Assembly: GCF_000379125.1 (NCBI RefSeq)
Contig: NZ_KB900627.1
Coordinates: 448,703 to 512,702 of the forward strand
DNA from: Methylosinus sp. LW4
Lineage (GTDB): Bacteria > Pseudomonadota > Alphaproteobacteria > Rhizobiales > Beijerinckiaceae
Direction of reading: 5' to 3'
Length of the DNA: 64,000 nt
Of the stretch, positions 9,279 through 25,742 are shown in pieces. The position numbers were made by a program, and so were the translations under genes. Positions within the stretch are counted from its first letter, which is position 1. Each line of letters begins with the position of its first letter. Below the pieces are notes generated by a model that saw only the letters and a program-made list of their open reading frames with translations, did not search any database and was not told where the DNA came from.

Positions 9279-10772
9279 ATGTCCCAGGAACAGGAAATTC
9301 TTCACCACTCCGAGCCCTCCCAAATCGTCATCGCCGACGATTTTTCCGAGGTGCTCAAGCAGAGCTTCAAGCCGCGCACGGAACGCGCCGAGACCGAAGT
9401 CCAGAATGCCGTCTCGACGCTGATCAAAGAAGCGCTCGCCGACACGGCCGTCATCAAGGACGATGTCGTCGAGACGATCGAAGGAATCATCGCCGCGATC
9501 GACGAAAAGCTCACCTCGCAGATCAACGCGGTCTTGCACGACCCGGAATTTCAGAAGCTCGAATCCGCCTGGCGCGGCCTGCATCACCTCGTCTATCATT
9601 CGGAGACCGACGCCACGTTGAAGATTCGCGTGATCAATGCGTCGAAGGAGGAGCTCTATCGCCATCTTCGCCAATATCCAGCCGCCGCCTGGGACCAGAG
9701 CCCGCTCTTCAAGAAAGTCTACGAGGAGGAATATGGGCAGCTCGGCGGCCGTCCTTATGGCTGTCTTATCGGCGACTATTATTTCTCGCACCGCGCGACC
9801 GACGTGCAGCTGCTCCGCGATCTTTCGAAGATCGCCGCTTCCGCGCATGCGCCCTTCATTGCGGCCGCCGACCCGACGCTGATGGGCATGGACAGCTGGA
9901 CCGAGCTGTCCAACCCGCGCGATCTCTCCAAGGTCTTCGACACGCCCGAATATGCCGCATGGAAAGGCTTGCGCGATTCGGACGACGCAAAATACATCGG
10001 CCTCTGCCTGCCCCGCGTGCTCGCGCGCCAGCCCTATGGCGCGAAATCCGAGCCTGTGCCGCAATTCGCATTCGAGGAGGAGACCGACGGACATTCGGGC
10101 GAAAACTATGCGTGGATGAACGCCGCCTATGCGATGGCGTCGAATATCAATCGCGCCTTCAAGGAATATGGCTGGTGCACGCGCATTCGCGGCGTCGAAT
10201 CCGGTGGCGAAGTCGAAAATCTCCCTACCCACACATTTCCGACCGACGATGGCGGGGTCGATTTGAAATGCCCTACGGAAATCGCGATCAGCGACCGCCG
10301 TGAAGCCGAGCTCGCGAAGTCCGGCCTCATTCCGTTGATCCACCGCAAGAACACCGATCGCGCGGCCTTCATCGGCGCACAGTCTCTGTTCAAGCCGAAG
10401 GCCTATCAGAATGATCCAGAGGCGACCGCATCGAGCAATCTCGCCTCTCGCCTTCCCTACATGTTCGCGGTGAGCCGCTTTGCGCATTATCTGAAATGCA
10501 TGGTGCGCGACAAGATCGGCTCATATCGCGAGAAGGAGCAGCTCGAGCGCTGGCTGCACAATTGGATCCAAGACTATGTCGACGGCGATCCGACCAATTC
10601 GACCGAGGACGTGAAGGCGCGCCGTCCTCTCGCCGGCGCATCGATCTCGATCGTGCCGAATGAGGAAAACCCCGGCTATTACTCCGCCACATTCGAGCTG
10701 CGCCCGCATTATCAGCTCGAAGGCATGGATATCGGCCTTCGCCTCGTTTCACGCTTGCCGACTGGCAAGTAA
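9279..10772 (+). CDS. tssC: T6SS sheath large subunit TssC
   Basis: TssC is the main sheath protein, which contracts to drive the Hcp tube outward and is recycled by ClpV. The 497-residue length is normal. Conserved features include ESAWRGLHHLVYHSETD near residue 90, ADPTLMGMDSWTELSNPRDL, a Gly-rich GVESGGEVENLPTHTF, and LPYMFAVSRFAHYLKCMVRDKIGS near 390. The end, GYYSATFELRPHYQLEGM, is typical of the family. Confidence 0.98.
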   Translation: MSQEQEILHHSEPSQIVIADDFSEVLKQSFKPRTERAETEVQNAVSTLIKEALADTAVIKDDVVETIEGIIAAIDEKLTSQINAVLHDPEFQKLESAWRGLHHLVYHSETDATLKIRVINASKEELYRHLRQYPAAAWDQSPLFKKVYEEEYGQLGGRPYGCLIGDYYFSHRATDVQLLRDLSKIAASAHAPFIAAADPTLMGMDSWTELSNPRDLSKVFDTPEYAAWKGLRDSDDAKYIGLCLPRVLARQPYGAKSEPVPQFAFEEETDGHSGENYAWMNAAYAMASNINRAFKEYGWCTRIRGVESGGEVENLPTHTFPTDDGGVDLKCPTEIAISDRREAELAKSGLIPLIHRKNTDRAAFIGAQSLFKPKAYQNDPEATASSNLASRLPYMFAVSRFAHYLKCMVRDKIGSYREKEQLERWLHNWIQDYVDGDPTNSTEDVKARRPLAGASISIVPNEENPGYYSATFELRPHYQLEGMDIGLRLVSRLPTGK

Positions 10773-10788
10773 GACGCGCGCACGCATT

Positions 10789-10804
10789 GTGGCTTCCGCC
10801 ACAT
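10789..10804. promoter_or_regulatory. Operator-like dyad upstream of hcp
   Basis: TGTGGC-TTCC-GCCACA is a perfect inverted repeat with the same arms as the dyad at 7011-7026. It lies in the 114-base tssC-hcp gap, centred about 90 bases before the hcp ATG, suggesting that hcp has its own regulated promoter. Confidence 0.6.
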
Positions 10805-10886
10805 CATCCAAAGCGCATTTTCTTCAATGTAGAGCCATCGTCGAGATCGACGAGACCCAGCTAAGCAAAACCGAAAGGAACTCCAT

Positions 10887-11393
10887 ATGTCTTCAAATGC
10901 TTTTCTCCACATTTCCGGCATCAAGGGCGAGTCGAAGGCCGAATACGCCGAGCTGAGCCCGAAGGGCGAATGGATCGATATCCTCGATGTGAACTTCAAC
11001 ATGCACAATCATTCGAGTTCCAGCTATGGCGGCGGCTCTGGCGTCGGCAAGGCCGACTTCGGCGCCATCTCCTTCGTCAAGCGCTACGACAAATCCTCTC
11101 CCGGCCTCATGCACTTCTGCGCGGTCGGCAAGCATATTCCGAAGGTGCAGGTGAAGCTTTTCAAATCCTCCGGCGACAAGGAGCCGCTGGACTATATCAC
11201 GATCGTGATGGAGCAGTGCTTCATCACCAGCGTTGTTCCTTCCGGCCTCACTACCGGCGAAGGAATGGAGGCGCTCGGCCTCACCTTCGCGAAGTTCGAC
11301 CTCTCCTACAATGAGCAGGACGGCGACGGAAAGAAGGTCAAGGGCGGCCAGTTCGCTTGGGACCTCAAGGCGCTGCAAGGCAAGGCAAGCTGA
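10887..11393 (+). CDS. hcp: T6SS tube protein Hcp
   Basis: Hcp hexamers stack into the tube that is fired through the sheath and are secreted. The 168-residue protein begins FLHISGIKGESKAEYAELSPKGEWIDI, as in the family, and contains HFCAVGKHIPKVQVKLFKSSG and the closing SYNEQDGDGKKVKG region. There is no signal peptide. A strong stem-loop follows the gene, and a dyad lies in its leader, both consistent with expression set apart from tssBC. Confidence 0.97.
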   Translation: MSSNAFLHISGIKGESKAEYAELSPKGEWIDILDVNFNMHNHSSSSYGGGSGVGKADFGAISFVKRYDKSSPGLMHFCAVGKHIPKVQVKLFKSSGDKEPLDYITIVMEQCFITSVVPSGLTTGEGMEALGLTFAKFDLSYNEQDGDGKKVKGGQFAWDLKALQGKAS

Positions 11394-11411
11394 CCGACGA
11401 CCATGCGACGA

Positions 11412-11441
11412 GCCGCTGCGCGATCAGCCTCGCGCAGCGGC
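11412..11441 (+). other. Strong stem-loop between the two hcp genes
   Basis: A perfect 12-base-pair GC-rich stem (arms 11412-11423 and 11430-11441) with a six-base loop sits in the 83-base gap between hcp and the second hcp-like gene. There is no T-run after it, so it is more likely a 3' stabiliser or partial terminator than a full terminator. Confidence 0.7.
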
Positions 11442-11476
11442 GACGACGAAATCGAAAATCGCCGCGGAGCATTTCC

Positions 11477-11959
11477 ATGAGCTCGACCAATTACACATTG
11501 CAGATCGACAGCGTTCGTGGCGAAGCCAGGCGCGGCGGAAAGGACGATCTCATAGAAATCCTCGGCTTCGAATATGCGACGGCCGCCAATCATTTCCAAG
11601 GCGAGCCCGGCCATAAGCGAAGGAGCTATTCGAATGTGCGCTTCCGCAAGGTCGTCGATCGAGCGAGCGTCACCATACAGCAGATGCTCGCGCAGAACAC
11701 CAAGGTGCGTAAGGCGACGCTCAGCCTGACGAAGGGAGGCGGCGAGCCCCTCGTCTATTACACGCTCGTTCTCAAGGATGCGTATTTCGTCTCCTACAAG
11801 ATTTGCGGCGAGGACGCCGCCGACGAATTCGCGGCGCTGCCGAAGGAGGAATTCGAGATCAGCTATCGCCGTCTCGAGGTCGAATATGAGGCCCAAGACG
11901 ACAGGGGTCTGAAAGACGGCGCCGTTTCCTTCGCCGACGATATTGCGAGCAATGACTGA
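11477..11959 (+). CDS. Second Hcp-family protein
   Basis: This 160-residue protein has the Hcp-like fold pattern: an opening NYTLQIDSVRGEARRGGK strand pair, then a stretch giving the middle loop, VTIQQMLAQNTKVRKATLSLTKG, LVYYTLVLKDAYFVSYKI and a final YRRLEVEYEAQD. It differs strongly from the main Hcp, so it may cap the tube, pair with a different VgrG or carry cargo. ATG 11477 is chosen because residues before it lack family similarity. It lies 11 bases before tssE. Confidence 0.85.
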   Translation: MSSTNYTLQIDSVRGEARRGGKDDLIEILGFEYATAANHFQGEPGHKRRSYSNVRFRKVVDRASVTIQQMLAQNTKVRKATLSLTKGGGEPLVYYTLVLKDAYFVSYKICGEDAADEFAALPKEEFEISYRRLEVEYEAQDDRGLKDGAVSFADDIASND

Positions 11960-11970
11960 GGGAGACGGAC

Positions 11971-12510
11971 ATGGCGGAATCGCTGCGAAACAGGGTCGAG
12001 TCTTCATTGATGCATTGCTTTCGGGCCGCGCATGCGGCGAAAGATATGCGGACCAATCCCGCCGTCGGCGCGTGGCGGCCTACGCCGACGACCTCACGCG
12101 GCGGGCGCCGGGTCGCAATCACCGAATCGGCCCTCAAGGACGAAGTCGCCCAGCACGTCGAAGCCCTGCTCAATTGCGTCGCAGTCGATTCGACGATCGA
12201 TCTCGAGCGGTTTCCGCGGGCTCGACGCTCGGTCTTGAATTACGGCTTTCCCAGCATCGCGCGGCGGACGATAGACGAGCTGGAGCGCTCGGGTCTCGAA
12301 TCGGAGATCGAAAGGACCTTGCGCAGCTACGAGCCGCGGCTGATCGCCGCGACGCTGCAAGTGACGCGAGATCGACGCGTCGATCCCGCCGAACTCACGA
12401 TTCGCTACGTCGTTCATGCAGAGCTCGCGAGCAATCCGCTGCCGCTTCCCATGGAATTCATCGCCGATGTCGAAGTCACGACCGGCAAGATCCAAATTCA
12501 GCAGAGGTGA
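11971..12510 (+). CDS. tssE: T6SS baseplate protein TssE
   Basis: TssE is the gp25-like baseplate wedge protein. The 179-residue chain contains the gp25 core, with FPRARRSVLNYGFPS near residue 80, a helix and then LRSYEPRLIAATLQVTRD near 110-130, which carries the conserved YEPRL motif. The first 65 residues are basic and poorly conserved. It precedes tssF by four bases. Confidence 0.92.
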   Translation: MAESLRNRVESSLMHCFRAAHAAKDMRTNPAVGAWRPTPTTSRGGRRVAITESALKDEVAQHVEALLNCVAVDSTIDLERFPRARRSVLNYGFPSIARRTIDELERSGLESEIERTLRSYEPRLIAATLQVTRDRRVDPAELTIRYVVHAELASNPLPLPMEFIADVEVTTGKIQIQQR

Positions 12511-12514
12511 CGCT

Positions 12515-14458
12515 ATGAACCGCGAATTCCTCGATCTCTACGATCGTGAACTCCATATCCTGTACGAACATGGTCGAGATTTTGCGGAAGAATACCCGGG
12601 CGTCGCGTCGCGCCTCGGCGGCCTCACCCGCGAATCCATGGATCCATCGATCGCGGGCCTGTTCGAGGGCTCGGCGTTTCTCGCCGCGCGCGTTCAGCTG
12701 AAGTTGAAGCACGAGTTTCCCGAATTTATCGGCAATCTCTTGGAGCAGCTGGTTCCGAATTTTTTGGCGCCCACGCCGTCCATCTTCCTTGCGCAGATTT
12801 GTCCGCCTTTCGGCGACCCCGCTCTGAAAGAGGGGCGTGTGATCGCGCGTGGGACCAATGTGGACGCCGCTCATATCGAGCGCGACCGAGAAGTCTCTTG
12901 CCGATACAAGCTCACAGCGCCTGTCGAACTCTGGCCATTCGATATCAGCGACGCGGAGTATTGCCAATCAGCGGCGCCGCTGGTCGCGCTCGGCGTGAAG
13001 CCCGGACCGGAAACTGTCGCCGGAATGAAGCTGACCTTGAACATGCGTTCGGCCGCCGCCACCCGCGACGGCGACAGAGCCTCCCAAGACATGTTTTCGT
13101 CGTGTCTGGTGGAACATTTGCCAATTCATTTCTGCGGCGCGGAGGCCGAATCGGTCGGCCTTTATGAGCAGATGTTCGCGCATTGCACCGGCGTATGGCT
13201 TCGCTGCCTCGATGACACCGGCGAGCCGATCGTAATGTCGCTAGGGCGCGAGGCCGTCGGCGACATCGGCTTCGACGACGATGAGGAGCTGATCCCATCG
13301 GATGATCGAATTTTCCGCGGATTCGAGCTGCTGCGCGAATATTTCGCCTTTCCGCAAAAGTTCCTGGGATTTGATCTTCGCGGTCTGCGACGCGGGATGA
13401 CGCGAATGGCGGCGAGCTCGATCAGCGTGATCTTCGGCTTCGATGAGGTCAATCCGCAGCTGGCCGCCGCAGTGCGTGCGCAGATGTTTTCGCTATTCAG
13501 CGCGCCTGCAGTCAATCTGTTCGAGATGACGACGGATCGAATCCGCATTCGCACAAATCAGCATGAGCATCAGATCCTGCCGGACCGAAGCAAGCCGCTC
13601 GACTTCGAGCCCTATCGAATCCTCGATGTCTTCGCCTATATGTCGGGCGGAGGAGAGAAGCGGCGGGTGCGTCCGCTCTACGCCGCGACGGCCGACGACG
13701 CGTCGACGTCCGATCCGAGCTACACGATACGAAGACGCCCGCGGCGGCGGTCGGAAGACGAGAAACGACGCGGCGTGGCGTCCAATTACACGGGCTCCGA
13801 CGTATTTATCTCCATCAACGAGCCCGCCTCGCTCACCACGGGAGGCGAAATCGCTGAGCTCGGCATTCGCGCCTTATGCTCGAACCGGCATCTTCCCGAG
13901 CATCTGCCGGTCGGGACCGGCAAGACAGATTTTCGCCTATCGGACGACATGTCGCTCGACGTCGCATGCGTCGCCGGGCCGACCGCGCCGCGTGATGCGA
14001 TCGTTTCGCAGGTCAAGAGCCGCACCGAATCGGCTTACGCCGGCGTCGTCGCATGGCGTCTCTTGAACATGCTCAGCCTCAACTATCTGGGCGTCACCGC
14101 ACATGGCGGCGGCAAGAATGCGTCGGCGCTTCGAGAAATGCTCGCGACATTCGCCGACGCCGCGGACAGCTCGATCGAGAAGCGGCTGCGTGGAATCCGA
14201 TCCGTGGAGAGCCGGCAGATCGTGCGCCGCTTGCGTCGCGCCAGAGGCGTCGGGACAGCGCTCGGGATCGAGATCACGGTCACAGTCGACGACAAGGCGT
14301 TCGAAGGATCGGGCGCATTTCTGCTCGGCGCCGTGCTGGATCGATTTTTCCCGGCCTATGCAGGAATGAACAGCTTCACGCAGCTGGTGATGCAGACCAG
14401 CGAGCGCGGCGAGATCAAGCGTTGGCCGGCGCGAATCGGCTCGCGGAGGCTGGCGTGA
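12515..14458 (+). CDS. tssF: T6SS baseplate protein TssF
   Basis: TssF builds the baseplate wedge with TssG and TssE. The 647-residue protein starts MNREFLDLYDRELHILYEHGRDFAEEYPG-type sequence, which is the family signature, and has FLAARVQLKLKHEFPEF, LLEQLVPNFLAPTPS and a C-terminal AYAGMNSFTQLVMQTS segment. ATG 12515 with AGAGGTG upstream is preferred over the longer frame from 12416, which overlaps tssE. Its stop overlaps the tssG GTG start. Confidence 0.96.
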   Translation: MNREFLDLYDRELHILYEHGRDFAEEYPGVASRLGGLTRESMDPSIAGLFEGSAFLAARVQLKLKHEFPEFIGNLLEQLVPNFLAPTPSIFLAQICPPFGDPALKEGRVIARGTNVDAAHIERDREVSCRYKLTAPVELWPFDISDAEYCQSAAPLVALGVKPGPETVAGMKLTLNMRSAAATRDGDRASQDMFSSCLVEHLPIHFCGAEAESVGLYEQMFAHCTGVWLRCLDDTGEPIVMSLGREAVGDIGFDDDEELIPSDDRIFRGFELLREYFAFPQKFLGFDLRGLRRGMTRMAASSISVIFGFDEVNPQLAAAVRAQMFSLFSAPAVNLFEMTTDRIRIRTNQHEHQILPDRSKPLDFEPYRILDVFAYMSGGGEKRRVRPLYAATADDASTSDPSYTIRRRPRRRSEDEKRRGVASNYTGSDVFISINEPASLTTGGEIAELGIRALCSNRHLPEHLPVGTGKTDFRLSDDMSLDVACVAGPTAPRDAIVSQVKSRTESAYAGVVAWRLLNMLSLNYLGVTAHGGGKNASALREMLATFADAADSSIEKRLRGIRSVESRQIVRRLRRARGVGTALGIEITVTVDDKAFEGSGAFLLGAVLDRFFPAYAGMNSFTQLVMQTSERGEIKRWPARIGSRRLA

Positions 14459-15570
14459 CCTATCTGGAGTATTTGGAAGCCGAGCCCTGGCGAGTCGATT
14501 TCTTCGAGATGATGCGTCGTATCGAACGCTCGCTCGGAGAAGCGTCGGGTGAAGCGGAGGCCAGGCCGCGGATCGGCGACAGCGCGTCTCGCAGGGAAGA
14601 GACGATCGAAATCGACGGCAAGGCGGTCGCGCTGTCGTTCGGGCAGGATCCATGGATGAGCTTTCCCGGCTCGAATGTCGCGCGCGTCGAATGGCGGGAA
14701 CGCGCGCCGAACGCGGACGGAGAGCGGGAGGCGACGGAGCGCAGCGAGCGGCTGCACATCGTGCTCAAATTCCTCGGCATGCTCGGCCCACAGGGCGCAT
14801 TGCCTCTTTCCGTCACAGAGGAGGCGCATGGCTGGTCATTGCAGCGGGACCCGTCTTTCCCGCACTTCTTGGATATTTTCAACAATCGCTTCCTGCAGCT
14901 CTTCTATCGCGCCTGGGCCGATTCTCGGGCCATTGTTCAGCACGATCGACCAGATTGCGATCGCTTCCGCGATTATGTGAATTCGACCATCGGCGTCGGA
15001 ACGCGGCCCTTTCGCGAGCTCGCCGCGACGCCGAAAGGCATCTCCGCCTATGCCGGTCTTCTGGGCTCGCGGACGAAATCCGGCGAACGGCTCGCGGGCG
15101 CCATTCGCGGATTGTTCGCGGTGGACGTCGAGATCGAGCAGCTCGTCGGCGGCTGGCTCACGATCGAGGAAAGCGAACGCAGCAGGCTCGGACGCAAGAG
15201 CTGTAGCTTGGGCGGCGATGTAATGCTCGGCGCGTCATCCTTCGAGCTCGATCACAAATTCCGAATTCGAATTTTCGTTGAAGATATGAATCGCTATCGC
15301 GACTTTCTGCCGGGAGGTGAGGATTGCCACAGACTGAGTGACCTCCTTTTCTTTTATATCGGCGAGGAAATGGAATGGGACGTCGAAATTTCTCTTCCGG
15401 CGACACAGACGACTCCGATTGCGCTCGGGCGTGCGGGGGAACTCGGCTGGACCAGCTGGATTGCGCCGAACCGCACGACTGCCGAGCGACGCTGCGACGC
15501 CCATTTCAATCCGGCTAAGCGCGCGCCGCGAAGCGGCGGACTCGTTGATTTGAAGGAGGGGTGGAAATGA
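14455..15570 (+). CDS. tssG: T6SS baseplate protein TssG
   Basis: TssG pairs with TssF in the baseplate. The 371-residue protein starts at GTG 14455, overlapping the tssF stop by four bases with GGAGG upstream. Family features are EPWRVDFFEMMRRIERSLG near residue 8, VLKFLGMLGPQGALPLSVTE near 103 and FLQLFYRAWAD near 145. The stop overlaps the clpV start as ATGA, showing tight translational coupling. Confidence 0.95.
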   Translation: MTYLEYLEAEPWRVDFFEMMRRIERSLGEASGEAEARPRIGDSASRREETIEIDGKAVALSFGQDPWMSFPGSNVARVEWRERAPNADGEREATERSERLHIVLKFLGMLGPQGALPLSVTEEAHGWSLQRDPSFPHFLDIFNNRFLQLFYRAWADSRAIVQHDRPDCDRFRDYVNSTIGVGTRPFRELAATPKGISAYAGLLGSRTKSGERLAGAIRGLFAVDVEIEQLVGGWLTIEESERSRLGRKSCSLGGDVMLGASSFELDHKFRIRIFVEDMNRYRDFLPGGEDCHRLSDLLFFYIGEEMEWDVEISLPATQTTPIALGRAGELGWTSWIAPNRTTAERRCDAHFNPAKRAPRSGGLVDLKEGWK

Positions 15571-18191
15571 CAGAGATCAGCCTGGAGACCGTGACCGGCA
15601 AGCTCAATCGCGTCGGCTATGACGCATTCATGCGCTCCTTACGACAGGCGAAGCAGGCCGGGCATCGCAATGTGGAGCTCGCGCATTGGCTGTTGCATCT
15701 TCTGCAGAGCGAAGGAAGCGATTTCGATCTCACGGTCGACCGCTTCGCGCTGGACCGGACCAGGCTGTCGAGCGATCTGGAACGCGTCATCGGCTCGTTT
15801 CGCATCGACGAGACACAAATGCCGGGCGTCGCCAACAATGTTATCGACGCGCTGGATCGCGGCTGGCACTTCGCCACTCTGCTCTTCGGTGAGACTCAAA
15901 TTCGAAGCGGCCATCTACTGACGGCGCTTTTGAAGACGCCGGAGCTTCGCCGCGCTCTGCGGTCGCTGTCGAGGGAGTTCGACAAGATCGGAGACGAGGC
16001 TCTGATGCAGGAGGCCAATAGGATTTGGGCCGGATCGCAAGAGGAGAATCTTCGGCCGCTGGACGGCGCCGGGCCTGTCGCCAAAGGCGCGCGCGAGGCA
16101 AAGGGCGCACATACGGCGCTCGATCGCTTCGCTCAGGACCTGACGGAAAGGGCCCGCAGCGGCGAGCTCGATCCTGTGCTCGGACGCGACGACGAAATTC
16201 GTCAGGTCATCGACGTGCTCATGCGACGTAGGCAGAACAATCCTATTCTGGTCGGCGAGGCGGGCGTCGGCAAGACGGCGATCGCGGAAGGATTTGCACA
16301 ACGCATCGTCGCCGGCGTCGTGCCTCCGGCCCTGCGCGACATTCGCCTGCTGTCGCTCGATATCGGCCTTCTGCAAGCCGGCGCCGCGATGAAGGGAGAG
16401 TTCGAGCAGCGGCTTCGGTCCGTCATCGACGAGGCGCAATCTTCGCCGACGCCGGTGATCCTGTTCATCGACGAGGCGCATACGCTGATCGGCGCCGGCG
16501 GCCAAAATGGCGTCGGCGACGCCGCCGATCTGCTGAAGCCGGCGCTGGCGCGCGGCGCCTTGCGCATGCTCGCTGCGACGACCTTTGCGGAATATCGGCG
16601 CCATATCGAAAAGGATCCGGCGCTGTCTCGACGCTTTCAGCCGGTCGATGTCGACGAGCCTTCCGTCGAGCGCTGTATCGAGATGCTGCGCGCCATGGTG
16701 AAGCCGATGGAGCGGCACCACAATGTCCGCGTCTCCGAGAATGCGATCAGAGCGGCGACCAAGCTGTCGCAGCGCTACATTCCGGCGCGCAAGCTTCCCG
16801 ACAAGGCCGTCAGCCTTCTCGACACGGCCTGCGCGCGCGCGGCGATCTCGCAGAATGCGATGCCTGCGCACATAGAAGATGCGCGCGCCATGATCGCAGC
16901 CTTGGAGAGCGAGCGTGCGGCGATCATGATCAATAGTGACATCGAGGCGCTGGACGAGCGCCGCCTGCATGAAGTGGAAGGGGAGATATCGTCCGCGCAG
17001 GAAAAGCTCGCCGAGCTCGAATTGCGTTGGACGCGCGAACGTGGCCTCATCGACGATATTCGCCGATTGCGGGAGGAGGCGGCCTCCGCCGATCCCGCGC
17101 ATCGGCGAGCTCTGCGCGAGCAGATCGACGCCAAGGCGGAGGCGCTGGAGACGACGAGTCCAGAGGGGCGCATGATCTACGCGCATGTCGACGAGCAATG
17201 CGTCGCCTCTGTCGTGTCGGATTGGACCGGCGTTCCCGTCGGACGCATGGTGACGGATGAGATTGAGACGGTCCTTCATTTGACAGATATTTTGAACAAG
17301 CGCGTCGTCGGACAGACGCACGGTCTGCGGTCGATCGCAAAGCGCATCGAAACGAGCCGTGCGCGATTGGACAATCCCGATAAGCCGATCGGCGTGTTCA
17401 TGCTCGTCGGTCCGTCGGGCGTCGGCAAGACGGAGACCGCGCTCGCGCTCGCGGAGGCGCTCTATGGCGGCGAGCAGAATGTCATCGCCATCAACATGTC
17501 GGAATTTCAAGAACCGCATAGCGTGGCGACGCTCAAAGGGGCGCCTCCCGGCTATGTGGGCTTCGGCGAAGGCGGTCGCCTGACGGAAGCCGTGCGCCGC
17601 AAGCCCTATAGCGTCATTCTGCTCGACGAGATCGAGAAAGCGCATCCCGACGTTCACGAGATTTTCTTTCAAGTCTTCGACAAGGGCCAGATGGAGGACG
17701 GCGCGGGTCGGCGCATCGATTTTCGGAACACTCTCATCATTCTGACGTCCAATGTCGGAACCGATCTGCTGATGCGGCTCGGCGCCGATCCCGCCTTCGC
17801 CAATGATGCGGATGGGCTCGCGCAGGCGCTGCAGCCGGAGCTGCTGCGCGTGTTTCCGCCGCCGCTGCTCGGCCGCATCGTGACCGTGCCTTACTTCCCG
17901 CTCTCTCGGCAAATGCTCGCCGGAATCGCGCGCTTGCAATTGGATCGCATCGGCAAGCGGGTGACGGAGGGCTATCGCGCGGCCTTCACCTATGACGATA
18001 CAGTGGTGGACCACATTGTCGAGCAATGCCGCGATCCCGACTCGGGCGGGCGGATGATCGATAATATCGTCACCAACACGCTATTGCCGGCTCTATCCCG
18101 CGAGTTCTTGAAAAAAGCGCTGGCCAAGCAGGAATTGGCGCTTGTCGCCGTGGGGGTCCGAGATGGCGCATTCGAATATTCTTGCGCATGA
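15567..18191 (+). CDS. clpV: T6SS sheath-recycling ATPase ClpV (TssH)
   Basis: ClpV is an AAA+ unfoldase that dismantles contracted TssBC sheaths in the cytoplasm. The 874-residue protein has an N-terminal Clp-N domain (1-150), a first ATPase with Walker A GEAGVGKT near residue 229 and Walker B FIDEAHTLIGAG, a coiled-coil M region near 420-520 and a second ATPase with GPSGVGKTET near 614 and LLDEIEKAHPDV. ATG 15567 follows GAAGGAGGGG and is preferred to GTG 15561. It ends 20 bases before the convergent PKS-NRPS gene. Confidence 0.97.
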   Translation: MTEISLETVTGKLNRVGYDAFMRSLRQAKQAGHRNVELAHWLLHLLQSEGSDFDLTVDRFALDRTRLSSDLERVIGSFRIDETQMPGVANNVIDALDRGWHFATLLFGETQIRSGHLLTALLKTPELRRALRSLSREFDKIGDEALMQEANRIWAGSQEENLRPLDGAGPVAKGAREAKGAHTALDRFAQDLTERARSGELDPVLGRDDEIRQVIDVLMRRRQNNPILVGEAGVGKTAIAEGFAQRIVAGVVPPALRDIRLLSLDIGLLQAGAAMKGEFEQRLRSVIDEAQSSPTPVILFIDEAHTLIGAGGQNGVGDAADLLKPALARGALRMLAATTFAEYRRHIEKDPALSRRFQPVDVDEPSVERCIEMLRAMVKPMERHHNVRVSENAIRAATKLSQRYIPARKLPDKAVSLLDTACARAAISQNAMPAHIEDARAMIAALESERAAIMINSDIEALDERRLHEVEGEISSAQEKLAELELRWTRERGLIDDIRRLREEAASADPAHRRALREQIDAKAEALETTSPEGRMIYAHVDEQCVASVVSDWTGVPVGRMVTDEIETVLHLTDILNKRVVGQTHGLRSIAKRIETSRARLDNPDKPIGVFMLVGPSGVGKTETALALAEALYGGEQNVIAINMSEFQEPHSVATLKGAPPGYVGFGEGGRLTEAVRRKPYSVILLDEIEKAHPDVHEIFFQVFDKGQMEDGAGRRIDFRNTLIILTSNVGTDLLMRLGADPAFANDADGLAQALQPELLRVFPPPLLGRIVTVPYFPLSRQMLAGIARLQLDRIGKRVTEGYRAAFTYDDTVVDHIVEQCRDPDSGGRMIDNIVTNTLLPALSREFLKKALAKQELALVAVGVRDGAFEYSCA

Positions 18192-18211
18192 ACGGTCCGG
18201 CGGCGCGCTTG

Positions 18212-25726
<7,515 letters not shown>

Positions 25727-25742
25727 TTCGGGTCTCGCGCTT

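Noticed and set aside
15915..18026. Leftward 703-codon frame opposite clpV
   Set aside because: Low-complexity, charge-rich translation; the other strand encodes an intact ClpV.
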